Source of the DNA: Tieghemostelium lacteum | Lineage: Eukaryota > Evosea > Eumycetozoa > Dictyosteliales > Raperosteliaceae | NCBI GenBank assembly: GCA_001606155.1 | Contig: LODT01000047.1 | Location: 186,001-250,000, forward strand | DNA: 64,000 nt | Direction: 5' to 3' | Shown: piece by piece, positions 1-10,085 of the stretch | Layout: the number at the start of each line of letters is the position of its first letter | Position numbering within the stretch: position 1 is the first letter of the stretch | Notes under the pieces: generated by a model | Told to the model about the DNA's origin: nothing | The model's input: only the letters and a program-made list of their open reading frames with translations | Database searches by the model: none | Translations under genes and position numbers: made by a program

Positions 1-2099
1 CCGATTCACAAAAACTCCTACTCACCGTCCCCAATCTACCACTAAACTATCCAATCAATAGAAGTACTCAAAACTTGAATAATTTTAATATGATCTCTGT
101 ACTATTGTTGATTATGATTGACAAGTCTCAACAAGCACTGGATTTAAAGGATAATCCTAAATGGGCATTTGATTTCCAACATCAAGGTCAACTACTATGT
201 ACTCTAGGTAAATGTTTTGCAGATGGTTTGATTAATTTAGATCACAGTTTGTTGAGTAGAATTATTGGAATGTTGTCAATACCTCCAGTTACCAATACTC
301 CACTGTTTACAAGTCAAGATAGACAAAGAGTGCTACTAGACATTATGCAAAAGAAGTCAACATCTGTAGCTCAAATTGATTTTGATAAATTAATTCTACA
401 ATTTGAAGCCAATGAATTCTTCCAAGTTTGTAATTATCTCTACACACTAAAGAGAAATTTCAACAAGATGATATTATGTCAAATCAAAGATCCCGAATTG
501 AAAATTCATTCATTTGACTATATTCGTCAGCTTTTACAAGATTCCACTCTTACTGATGACCAAAAAGTTTTAATTAGAAACACCTCCATCAGTAGTCTTG
601 CCCAACTAATTCTCATTGATAGTACAAAGACTGCTCAATTGATTATGGACTGTTTCAGTAACGATCATGAAAAGATTCTTCGTGAACTATCATCTTTCCC
701 AAAGCTACAATATACCTATTTACAAGGTCTAATCGGTACCAATAATAAGAATAATAGTAATAGTAGTAGTAATAATAATAATAGCCCAACAACAGCACAT
801 AAAGTAATTCATATAGGACCTGAAACACATGAACTTTATATAAGATTAATGTGTCAATTTCAACCAGAACTTGTTTATAGGTATTTGGTATCTCATGATG
901 ACTATCCTTTAGACTCATGTTTAAAGATTTGTCAACAATATAATAACTTTGAAGGTGCTACATTCTTATTGGAAAGAACTGGTGATGTATTCAAAGCTTT
1001 GGATATGTTTTTAAATATCCTCAGAAAGAAGATAGACGATCTCATCAAACATATTTCAACAGTGTTTGCTAATGTCAAACAACTTAAATCACAAAACATC
1101 ACTCAAATCTCACCACAAGAAAAAGAGGTTCGTGAAGACCTAAATTCAGCAATTGCACTCTGTCAAAGAAATTCACCAAGACTACAAGATCAAGAGAATG
1201 AATCACTTTGGTTTAAACTATTTGATAGTATTGTTATATTTATTAAAAAGATTAAAACAACTAGTCCGACATTAGTATCTGCCAACAATAACAATAACAA
1301 TAACAATAATAATAATAATAATAATAGTAAATCAGCAGTTTATACAAAGACTATATCATTCTTGACTAAATTGTCGCATATGATACTTAATAGTATGATG
1401 GGATATGTTGCATTACCAGTCATTTTATCAAAGATTGTAAATGAATATGGTATGAATGAATATGGTGATTTTAAATCTATTATCAGTGATATGTTGGATA
1501 CATGTTCATTTGAAACTAGTATTCTAGAGGCTGCCAATCAGTTAATCCAAATTGATATGTATAATGCAACTACTACCTTTGTAAATAGACTGAATAGAGC
1601 TTATCTACCTGTAAGTTCAAAATGCTGTTCATGTAATAGAGCTCTTTATGAATTCAGTCATATTCAACCATCACAATTATCTGCACAATCTAGTAGTAGT
1701 GGTGCAGATAGTGTACTGATATTCCAATGTGATCATGCCTATCATATGGAGTGTCTAGGAAAACATACTGTATGTCCAATATGTTCCAAAGAAGCCACTT
1801 CAAGTAAAGACAAAAAGAAAGATAAATCTGAAAAGAGTCAAGATGCCATCACCAATCCCAATTTAGATGCTAAAAAAGTTTTATTGGAAAAGGAACGTGA
1901 TAAAAGAGATACTCTTAAATATCTAGAGAGATTGAATAATTACTCTAAATTCAACAAGAGACAACCACGTTATAAACTAGATTCTTTTGAAAATCAAAAT
2001 CAATCTTCCTCTTCACTCTCAGAAAACCCCTCTAAACAACCTCAAAAACCAAGTGAGAGAAAAAGATCATCAAAACCTGTACCAAGAGTTATCAATTAA
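1..2099 (+). CDS. vps8: VPS8 homologue, CORVET subunit (5' end outside window)
   Basis: The frame is open from base 3, with no start codon, so this is the C-terminal part of a longer gene. VPS8 is the CORVET-specific subunit that tethers early endosomes through Rab5. Visible here are helical clathrin-repeat-like sequence with the VPS8-typical stretch around YPLDSCLKICQQYNNF, followed by LLERTGDV, and a C-terminal RING-like finger (CCSCNRAL, then CDHAYHMECL and CPIC). The tail is Ser/Lys-rich. Two poly-Asn/Ser inserts (near 745-785 and 1285-1330) are normal dictyostelid low complexity. No intron is evident in this part. The family call rests on motif memory; the layout of helical repeats plus terminal RING also fits related VPS proteins (VPS11/18/41), but the internal motifs favour VPS8. 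Confidence 0.8.
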   Translation, partial: DSQKLLLTVPNLPLNYPINRSTQNLNNFNMISVLLLIMIDKSQQALDLKDNPKWAFDFQHQGQLLCTLGKCFADGLINLDHSLLSRIIGMLSIPPVTNTPLFTSQDRQRVLLDIMQKKSTSVAQIDFDKLILQFEANEFFQVCNYLYTLKRNFNKMILCQIKDPELKIHSFDYIRQLLQDSTLTDDQKVLIRNTSISSLAQLILIDSTKTAQLIMDCFSNDHEKILRELSSFPKLQYTYLQGLIGTNNKNNSNSSSNNNNSPTTAHKVIHIGPETHELYIRLMCQFQPELVYRYLVSHDDYPLDSCLKICQQYNNFEGATFLLERTGDVFKALDMFLNILRKKIDDLIKHISTVFANVKQLKSQNITQISPQEKEVREDLNSAIALCQRNSPRLQDQENESLWFKLFDSIVIFIKKIKTTSPTLVSANNNNNNNNNNNNNNSKSAVYTKTISFLTKLSHMILNSMMGYVALPVILSKIVNEYGMNEYGDFKSIISDMLDTCSFETSILEAANQLIQIDMYNATTTFVNRLNRAYLPVSSKCCSCNRALYEFSHIQPSQLSAQSSSSGADSVLIFQCDHAYHMECLGKHTVCPICSKEATSSKDKKKDKSEKSQDAITNPNLDAKKVLLEKERDKRDTLKYLERLNNYSKFNKRQPRYKLDSFENQNQSSSSLSENPSKQPQKPSERKRSSKPVPRVIN

Positions 2100-2307
2100 A
2101 TTTTAAAAATTGATGTAAAAATATACCTTTAAATTATTATTTTTATTTTAATTTTAGTTTAAGTTTTCAACAATTATAATTATTTTCAAGTAATTTCTGT
2201 TAGATTTCTTGAGAAATATCTTAAAAAAAAATCAGTTAAATGAAAAATTTAAAATTACAATTTGTTTATTTTTGATAAACGACGCCAGTCAATAAGACTA
2301 TATAAAA

Positions 2308-3582
2308 ATGATAAATACAGATGAGGTAACTCAACAAGTTTCTGAAATTAAAATTAATACAGAAACTACTACAACAAAAGTAGAGGATAATAATAATAAC
2401 GAAACAGAAACAACTACAGTAGAAGAGAATTTATTAGAGGAATCAGATAGAGTTTTAGCCTATTTTGAAAGAATTAAAGCATTAGAACCAATTAAAGGAG
2501 CTGATGTCATTGAAATTGCAACAGTATTAGGATGGAGAGTCATTGTAAAGAAAGGATTATATAAAGTTGGTGATATGGTTGTATATTGTGAGATTGATAG
2601 TGTACTTCCAAAATGGGATTATTTCATTGGTGATAGATTGGATAAATGTCAATTTAAAATCAAAACTATTAAACTTAGAGGTGAACTCTCACAAGGTTAC
2701 TGTATTCCAATTAAACAATTGATTGCACATCCTGAGAGAACTGTAACAGTAAATTATCATAAAGAGATTAAAGATGAAATTGTAGAATTAGTAGACACAA
2801 ATACAAAGGAAGTCATTCCACTTCAAATTGGTTACAATGTCACAAAATTCATTGGTATTACAAAGATTCAAGATAATCACGGAAGAGGAAGAGGAGGAGG
2901 AGGTACATCCATCTTTTCCAAGGTCATGGTGAAATCCAATCTCTTGGAATTCCCATCATTTATTAGAAAAACTGATCAAACACGTATACAAAACTGTCCT
3001 CACTATTTGGAAGATTTTGCACAGGTTCAATTTGAGGTCACAGAGAAACTTGAAGGTTCATCCATCACAGCCTACCATCATAAAGGTGTTAGTGGAATCT
3101 GTTCTAGAAATTATGAAATTAAAAATGTAGAGGAATCCGTTGAGATTAATCAAGTGTTGTTGAAAGATCTCAATATCTTGGAGAGACTTCAAAAGTTGAA
3201 ACTCTCTATTGCCATTCAAGGTGAAATCATTGGACCGAAGATTCAAGGTAACATCTACGGTCTTGAGAAATCTGAATTTCGTGTATTTGATATCTTTCTC
3301 ATTGAAACTCAACGTTATGCCACTCATCAAGAACGTGTTGATATTATGAAGCAAATGGAATTACCTTGGGAGGACTATGGTGTACCTTTTATCTGTGAAA
3401 TGAAATTAGCCGGAAAAAAACTCTCTGAAATTTTAGACATGGCAAATGGGTTCTCTCAATTAAAAGGTTCCCGTCCAAAAGTATTAAGGGAAGGTTTAGT
3501 GTTCAAATCAAAATCAGTTGAAAACAATAGAGTAGTTACTTTTAAATCAATCTCCAATCAATATTTATTAAAGAAAGAATAA
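2308..3582 (+). CDS. Rnl5/DRB0094-family RNA ligase
   Basis: A 424-residue intronless gene for an ATP-dependent RNA ligase of the Deinococcus DRB0094 (DraRnl, Rnl5) type, also known from Naegleria. All nucleotidyltransferase motifs are visible: motif I EKLEGSS with the AMP-accepting lysine at about residue 247, motif III IQGEIIG (303-309), motif IIIa FRVFDIF (324-330), motif IV REGLVFK (394-400) and motif V VTFKSIS (410-416). Residues of about 50-175 form the OB-like N-terminal module typical of this clade, not of T4 Rnl1 or Rnl2. The first 45 residues are acidic, Thr/Asn-rich and probably disordered. The family seals nicks with a 3'-OH RNA end. No organelle targeting peptide is obvious, so a cytosolic or nuclear repair role is inferred. 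Confidence 0.88.
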   Translation: MINTDEVTQQVSEIKINTETTTTKVEDNNNNETETTTVEENLLEESDRVLAYFERIKALEPIKGADVIEIATVLGWRVIVKKGLYKVGDMVVYCEIDSVLPKWDYFIGDRLDKCQFKIKTIKLRGELSQGYCIPIKQLIAHPERTVTVNYHKEIKDEIVELVDTNTKEVIPLQIGYNVTKFIGITKIQDNHGRGRGGGGTSIFSKVMVKSNLLEFPSFIRKTDQTRIQNCPHYLEDFAQVQFEVTEKLEGSSITAYHHKGVSGICSRNYEIKNVEESVEINQVLLKDLNILERLQKLKLSIAIQGEIIGPKIQGNIYGLEKSEFRVFDIFLIETQRYATHQERVDIMKQMELPWEDYGVPFICEMKLAGKKLSEILDMANGFSQLKGSRPKVLREGLVFKSKSVENNRVVTFKSISNQYLLKKE

Positions 3583-4139
3583 ATAATGTCTTATTTTTTT
3601 AGACGCCAAAGCCAGATTAAGATCTAAAGAAACTGATTTATTTTTCATAGGCGAGGACTAAATTTTTTTTCACTTAGGTGTTTATGATAGTTGTGACATA
3701 ATGGGTTTATTATATTAAAAAAATTCATTTATTATGTTTTATTTAAAAATTTAAGAACTTAAAATGATTACTTTTAAAATTGAATTGAACAAATTTCAAA
3801 AAAATAACAGATTTAGGTGAATTTAGATTAATTATTGCACAATAAAAAACACATTTCTTCAAAAAGAATATCTTTTCAAATAATGAAATTTTCTTTGGAG
3901 ATTGTAATTAGATATTTTTAAATTAATTTAATTACTGTTGCATTTTTGATTATGGACCTTCGTTAGGTCAATTTTTTCTATTTCTCAAAGGTCATTTTAC
4001 CTAAAACTAAAATTTGGTTGGGGCAATAAAAATCTTTGAATTTGTAAATCACTTTTATTTAAATGGTTTAAATTTTTTTATTTTTGTTAAAAGAAAAGTT
4101 ATATACTTGTAAATCAAAAGGATATATAAAGACTATTAA
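3583..4139. other. Intergenic, no gene seen
   Basis: A 557-bp A+T-rich spacer between two genes on the same strand. I see no coding frame, RNA gene or strong repeat. It presumably carries the 3' UTR of the RNA ligase and the promoter of the next gene. Confidence 0.6.
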
Positions 4140-5963
4140 ATGGCTTCATTGGATAAACTAAAACCCTCAATGGACTCTCTAAGTGATGCATTATACAAGA
4201 GATTCTATGCTATTAGAAAATCAGTAATGGATATCATTAAACAAGAGGTTAAAGATGGAAAATTGTATAACACCTACAGTGATAAAGGTGATCAAGATAA
4301 AGTTAAAGCTATTGATTTATTTGCTCCTCACCCTTCAAAAGGTTACTACGTCATCACTCCAAATGAAAGAGTTCATGATGAATCTGAACAATGGTTTACT
4401 GAAAATATTCTCTATTTTATGGATGAGGATTTGAGAAAGAATAAATTGGGTGTTGAAAACAAACCAACTTTAAATGCCAAAAGACTATTAATAGTACAAG
4501 AACAAGATGTACAAGATTGGTACAAAAAACTTAGTGAAATCTGGTTAGTCTATGCTGTTCATCAACATCTCAATGATGAACAAAAGAAAAAGTATAAACT
4601 GGATACAGTTAAAAAAGATTTTGATACCATTATGTCTGATGTATGTATTTTTAAAACATTTAATTTAAATCTCAAAAAATATTTTATAAATACTAATTAT
4701 TATTAATAAAAATAGCCTTTACATGAATACCAAATGAAATTATTATACCATTGTAAATTCATTGAAGATTATCCATTTATGGTTGATTTCTTGGGTTATG
4801 GTGAAAATACTGCAATGGCATGGGGTTTTCTCTTTTTGTTTGACTTTTTTAGTGAAAGTAGAATGGGAGAGTTTGTAAATTTACTAAATTACAAAAATGA
4901 ACAATTTAACTTTACTAGTAAGGAACTTGGTTCTATGTTTGGTATGCAATACATTCAAACAAAGATGGCAATTCTAAATATGTTTGATCCAAAGCATGTC
5001 AATTCAACTAAATATCTTGGTCATATGTTGAATGTTCTCTCTGCTTACTTGACTTTTGATCATTTTGATATGAAGACAAATAAAGAATATCTTGTTAAAG
5101 CCATTGAATTAATGTTAGAGAAAGGTAAAGCTTCAACTGTTTCAGAGATCTCTACTTATTGTAAAGAGATTTCAGATGGTTTAACTTCAACTACAGCAGC
5201 TGCAACTTCAATCTACAATGCAGCTTTTAATTATCAATATGAAACTCTATTTGATACCGGTGCTAGATTCAATGTCAGGAAATTAGATGTCTACTTTGAA
5301 AACTTTGGTAAGCAACTTTCAATTAATATAGGAGGTGATCTTCAAACCAAAAAGAATCTCTATAAAACTATTGGAGGTGTATTCAAACTCGCTCAAGTTG
5401 CAGTCTACATTTTTGCCATTTTCAATTCTGATTACTGGTCAGGAGGTTTAAATGCAACCAAAGGTGTAACTGAACTAACTGCTGTGGTTTTGGATCTGGT
5501 TCAATGGATTCCAACTTCAGCCATGAAAACAACATTTGAATTCTTTGCTGGAATTGGAACTAAAATGTTAGATTCATTAATATCAAACTCCAATACTATT
5601 GTCTATAAGGGATTAACAACTGTTGCTTCAAAAATATTTTCAACTACAACTGCTGGTCTGTTTGTTGGAAAAGTACTGACTCCCGCTATATCCATTCTCA
5701 CGATTATTATATCAGTCAAAGATATTATTCAAGATTGGGAAGAAGGTAATGGAATTGGTGTATTTTGTGATGCTGTAACTATTGTGGCTAGTCTCTCCAT
5801 CCTTGGCTTATGCGCAGCCAATTCCATTGAAAGTTTTGGAGCAACTTTAATCCTTGGGCTAATTATAGTTGCAATGAATATCCTTAGGTATGCTACTAAA
5901 CCTGATCCATTAGTTGGCTATTTCAATAGTTCATCTTTCCCAACAAAATATAAAGTTGCATAA
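4140..5963 (+). CDS. Orphan protein with hydrophobic C-terminal third
   Basis: Two-exon gene: exons 4140-4640 and 4716-5963 with a 75-nt intron (donor GTATGT, acceptor AATAG) in phase 0, giving about 582 residues. I do not recognise the family. The N-terminal half is soluble and Lys/Asp-rich with aromatic clusters. From about residue 400 there are several hydrophobic helices, separated by the short polar segment DIIQDWEEGNG, ending in a short polar tail. No signal peptide is visible. A broken fragment of a paralogue (matching the C-terminal 90 residues) lies at 15180-15485, so the family has more than one member. Pore or membrane association is only inferred from hydrophobicity. Confidence 0.72.
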
Positions 5964-6061
5964 ATATTAAATAAATTAGTTTTTAAAACCCACTTCTTTT
6001 TGAAATTTTAGTTATATATATGTTTTTTTATAACTTACTTATTTATTTACATTTTTATTTT

Positions 6062-7246
6062 TTATTTACACCATTTATCATAATCATGAGTTCTATTTTG
6101 ATAACTAATACCATAACGAGTATAGTATTCATCTAATGCAGTTCTATTGTGAATTGTATATTTATCAAATTCAAGGTAAATTTCATTAGTCATATCTGGA
6201 GTGATACCATCATTCCAACCTAGAATGTATTTAACTTTCTCTAGAGATTGCATCATGGATTTATAGTATTCTTTATTGTCCTCCCAGAATTTTGGTGAAC
6301 CTGAACGAGTGTAGAAATGGAACACAGCGTTAAGAGTAGGACCAAAGAAACGGAATCCTTTTTCATACATTCTAGCAGTGTAAAGGATCTCTTCTCCTTC
6401 GAAGAGATTTGGAAGATGTGGATCGAAAGGTACTAATTCCAAAGCCTCACCAGAGGTAAAAAAGAAACCAGCAGCTATAAATGGACACTCTTTTGGAATG
6501 ACAGACGCCTTGAGAATAAATGAACGAAGTGTCATGATGCCCTTTTCATTGAAAACACCTTGACAGATTCTAGGAACTTGAGATTGATCATCGTCAGGTA
6601 GACCTGGCAAAGATGCATTAAATGCACGCGGATAGTAAGTCAATACTGCACGTGGCATTCCATTAGCACCTACATTTGATTGACTACGTGTTAACCAATA
6701 GTCATTAATTAATGCAGTGTCCCAACCATCCATAAAACGTGTGTGACTGTCAATTTGCATAAAATAACTCTCATTTCTGTACAATGTAGTTGCTAGATAT
6801 CTTGCGTATGTAGGTCCTTTAGATTCCTCTATTGTCAGTGCTATTCTTCTGACATTACTTTGAATGATAGCTGGGTCAACTCTCAATTCCCTATAGCAAT
6901 AACTGTTGGGGAACTTGAAATCCTCTGTATCCTTGTTATCAGGTATACTACTCAATACCTCTGAACCCTGATCTACCAAACCTACATATATATTCTCTGG
7001 ATGATCAGCATTCTCAAAGATATAAGAAAGTGTATCTGAACAGAATGCATCTCTATACGATGCAACACTTATAAATATAGTTTGATTCTTCTCTGAATAC
7101 TTTTTAATATTACTATATAAATCCTCACCTCCATCAAATTTATCACTACGTGGTGTTGAATAATTCTTTTTATATAAATAATTTAATTGTACTATTGTTA
7201 CCATAAGTAACAGTATTCCAACAACTTTGCAATTTAGAAAGATCAT
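6062..7246 (-). CDS. GT60 polypeptide GlcNAc-transferase, Golgi type II
   Basis: A 394-residue single-exon gene. A short cytoplasmic tip is followed by a hydrophobic signal anchor (residues about 7-25), then a lumenal catalytic domain of glycosyltransferase family 60. Family hallmarks are the opening FISVASYRDAFC, the metal-binding type DSH motif at about 166-168 (YFMQIDSHTRF), and the later EGEEI and YTR segments. GT60 enzymes transfer GlcNAc to hydroxyproline of Skp1 in the cytoplasm or to Thr/Ser of mucin-type surface proteins in the Golgi. The signal anchor here points to the Golgi branch (gntB-like) and not to the Skp1 enzyme. It is convergent with the preceding gene, with about 98 bp between stops. 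Confidence 0.85.
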   Translation of the reverse strand: MIFLNCKVVGILLLMVTIVQLNYLYKKNYSTPRSDKFDGGEDLYSNIKKYSEKNQTIFISVASYRDAFCSDTLSYIFENADHPENIYVGLVDQGSEVLSSIPDNKDTEDFKFPNSYCYRELRVDPAIIQSNVRRIALTIEESKGPTYARYLATTLYRNESYFMQIDSHTRFMDGWDTALINDYWLTRSQSNVGANGMPRAVLTYYPRAFNASLPGLPDDDQSQVPRICQGVFNEKGIMTLRSFILKASVIPKECPFIAAGFFFTSGEALELVPFDPHLPNLFEGEEILYTARMYEKGFRFFGPTLNAVFHFYTRSGSPKFWEDNKEYYKSMMQSLEKVKYILGWNDGITPDMTNEIYLEFDKYTIHNRTALDEYYTRYGISYQNRTHDYDKWCK

Positions 7247-7948
7247 ATTAGTATCTAGTATCTAATCTATATCAACCTCAAATCAAAATACAATCTTTAA
7301 ACATACCATAGGAAAGTAATTTAAAATTTAATTTTAAAACCATAGCTTGAAGCCAGTGTTGACTTATATATAAAATGAAAAATAAAAATAAAATTTTTTT
7401 TTTAAATTAAACAAAAGTTCCAAGGGGTTGCTGCTCCAATTGGAGTTTGTAAAATGGGTAAATAAATTACTCTTATTTTACCACCCACTATTTATCATTT
7501 TATTTACATATCATTGTATAGTGATTATCATTATATATAAATATTTTGAACACCAAGTTTACAAAACTTGTTTGGCTGGTTCTTATAATGTATTTTTTGT
7601 GTATAACATATGTATATTCAATATGCCATATTAAATAATTACATATAATTGATTATTATCACTATTATCCAATTTTCTTTGTTTTTGTTGTTCTTTTTCT
7701 GGTTGTTGTAGGTGAAGATTCAACAGTATCATTCATTACATTTATATCATTAAATATATTCTTTTCAGTTTTTTTTTGTAAACTCTTATCTATAGTTAGT
7801 CTCTTTAAATTATTTAATTTTAAAATTCTTAGAGAATTTCTATAAATTACTGTATTTATTATCATCTCGATTTGTTCGGTGAACACTCACAATAAAAAAA
7901 AAATAAAAAAAAAAGCACGGATAGGTTTTCAATGGATATTTATTAAAA
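7247..7948. other. Intergenic spacer with one doubtful small ORF
   Basis: A 700-bp A+T-rich region between a gene transcribed leftward from 7246 and the 3' end of the next minus-strand gene. A minus-strand frame (7665-7859, first ATG) would encode 64 residues with a basic, Thr-rich tail (TTTRKRTTKTKK). It has no recognisable domain, so it is not called as a gene. Confidence 0.4.
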
Positions 7949-9052
7949 TTAAATAGCATAACGATAACCAGATTGTAGTTTATAGTTATTAACTAGTTTT
8001 TGTACAAGTTGTTCAGAGGTTAAATCATAAACTACAGTGTAGGCTTCTTTACCGATATTGTATTGCATAACCATATAGTTACTATCAGTAAAAAATGCAA
8101 AGAATTCAGCCATTGCATTTAGTTCAGGTGACATCATTAAGAATTCAGCATCACCAGATTGTACATTGATTTTGTATAATGATTGCCACTGTTTAGAGAA
8201 AGAATCATTTTGTTCCAATAATACAACATACAGGTATCCATTATAGTATCTCATGCATTGGTACATATATATTCCTTGACTTTGTGGTAATGATGATCCA
8301 GTTACAATAATTGTACTGGTTTTAGCTGTATTAGCATTAAATACCTGCAATTGGTAGTAATTCTGATAAAATAGTGAATAGAATAATTTATCTGTTGCAT
8401 CCAATGCACTTATACCCATAGTATAGTTACTCTTTGGAATTCTATATTGTTGACTATTCATAACTATATTAGTATAATCATTCATTTAATTGGAAAATAA
8501 ATATATGAACACATACTAATCCAAAGAATTTAAATCCCAAATTAAAACTGAAAATGGTGACATATTGGTACCATAAATCTTATTTTCAACTGGATCATAA
8601 CCATCAGCAGTGATGGAAAAGTCTCCTAATTGTTTTCCGTATAGAATCTTGGATTGTGTTTCAATAGTTGAATTATCAATATAATAGAGTCCATTTCTAA
8701 AATAACCATTTTCCAAATAGAATAATGATAACTATCAATCAATGAATTAGATTGAAATTTAAATTTTGAATTGCTGAAGTTTATTTGTACTTACAGTATT
8801 ATTATCTGGAGAATAACCAGTAACCAATAATAACATGTATGCCAATCTATTGTTTTGAAGTGGATAGACTTCAATGGTATCAATGAAAATGTAGTCACCA
8901 GTTGACATATCAATCTCAAAACTTGAGTAGTTTCCAAAAGACAATCCAAACATGGTTGTCAATGGTGATGATTCGCTGTTGGAACTACTTTGACCATTGA
9001 TATTTACAATTAACAATACTAAACCTATACACAATAATATACTCTTCATCAT
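7949..9052 (-). CDS. Secreted orphan protein, propeller-like repeats
   Basis: Three exons on the minus strand (9052-8795, 8731-8517, 8453-7949) joined by introns of 63 nt each (GTAAGT and GTATGT donors), giving about 325 residues. Residues 1-20 are a classic signal peptide ending near NGQSS. The rest is a series of short beta-type segments with aromatic and Gly residues, such as NKIYG, VLIWDLNSLD and ALDATDKLFYSLFY, reminiscent of a beta-propeller. No named domain is recognised. The gene at 43554-44638 has the same layout: signal peptide, the motif VWN/IWD, and an intron at the equivalent place right after it. The two are therefore taken as paralogues. Potential N-glycosylation sites are common. 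Extracellular location is inferred from the signal peptide. Confidence 0.75.
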
Positions 9053-10085
9053 CTTTAATATTTAACAAACTAAATGAAAATAAATAATAATTAGTGATTA
9101 AGATGGTTGTGCTCAAGGAGATCTTTTTTCGTTTTCAAAAACACGAAAAAAAAATATCTTTCGAGTCGTCATTTTTTGGATTTTTCTCAAAAATATCTAC
9201 ATTTAGTTGAGTTCCATCGGTATAAATATGGTGATTTATGATTTAAAATCAATGACTTGTATATTTATATATCATCAAGTCTACTCTAAAGTGAGGAAAG
9301 ATTAAAGTAATTTTATGTTAATATTTCTAAACCATTATTTTAAAAATCAAAAAACAGAATCCGGATTAAAAAATACATATTGTGTGTTGTTGGAATATTT
9401 CTTAAAAAAAAATAGAGGTGGAATAGAGTATAATGCACTAGAGAGAATGAATGAGGGGTGTAAAAGATTAAGATATAAAAAAAAAAAAAAAAAAATTAAA
9501 TAATTTCACCTCAGATTGCAAATATTGAAAATCATCATTTGATAAAAAGTTATTTTATAAAGGATAGTTGTTATACATAAAGTATTAATAAACTATTTTC
9601 ATAGTTATTTTCATTTTAGATACATATTGTTGTTTGATTTGTTTTACACTAAAAAAATTTAATTTTTTATAAATATCTTTAAGAAGAAGTTTGGTTTCAT
9701 TTCCAATAAGATCCACTTTATCAATAGTAAGGGTGTAAGGCGCTTTTAGAGCATCAAAATTATTCAGATAATTATTGTCAAGTTTTTTTTTTTTTTATTA
9801 AAATACAAAGTCATTTTTACACATCTTCAATTAAAGTCACCTCTGCTATTTATTTGCCCCCTTTTGTCTATCTAGAGAAGAGTAGAGAGAATTTAGAATA
9901 CTACAAATATCCACCTTTTTTTTTTTTAATCATCATACCCAAACATCACCCACAGGTTATAATTTGTATATTTACACAAATAGATAAAACACACCACCAC
10001 CCTTTGTCACTCCTATTTATTTATAAACATCGTACACACTTATGCATAAATAAAATTTAAGAGTTGTAGGAGAGAGCAGACTTAA
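9053..10085. other. Divergent intergenic region, 1 kb
   Basis: Separates two divergently transcribed genes, so it should contain both promoters. It is A+T-rich with long T and A runs (for example near 9470-9500, 9785-9797 and 9917-9927), and CA/CACCC-rich stretches around 9940-10010. A weak inverted repeat (TTTTTTCGT and ACGAAAAAA, about 9123-9157) is visible. I see no gene or RNA here. Confidence 0.5.

Noticed and set aside
655-918. Minus-strand frame rich in Tyr
   Set aside because: Antisense of the Asn/Ser codon repeats inside vps8; no independent support.
9117-9162. Hairpin of T-run and A-run arms
   Set aside because: Low-complexity T/A runs form such hairpins by chance in this genome; not reported as a functional element.
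9315-9503. Small plus-strand frame ending in a Lys run
   Set aside because: Built from A-runs in a divergent promoter region; no domain and no proper context.
9854-10060. Plus-strand frame of 68 residues rich in His and Pro
   Set aside because: Low-complexity CACC/T-run DNA directly before the LRR gene first exon; likely its 5' UTR or promoter.
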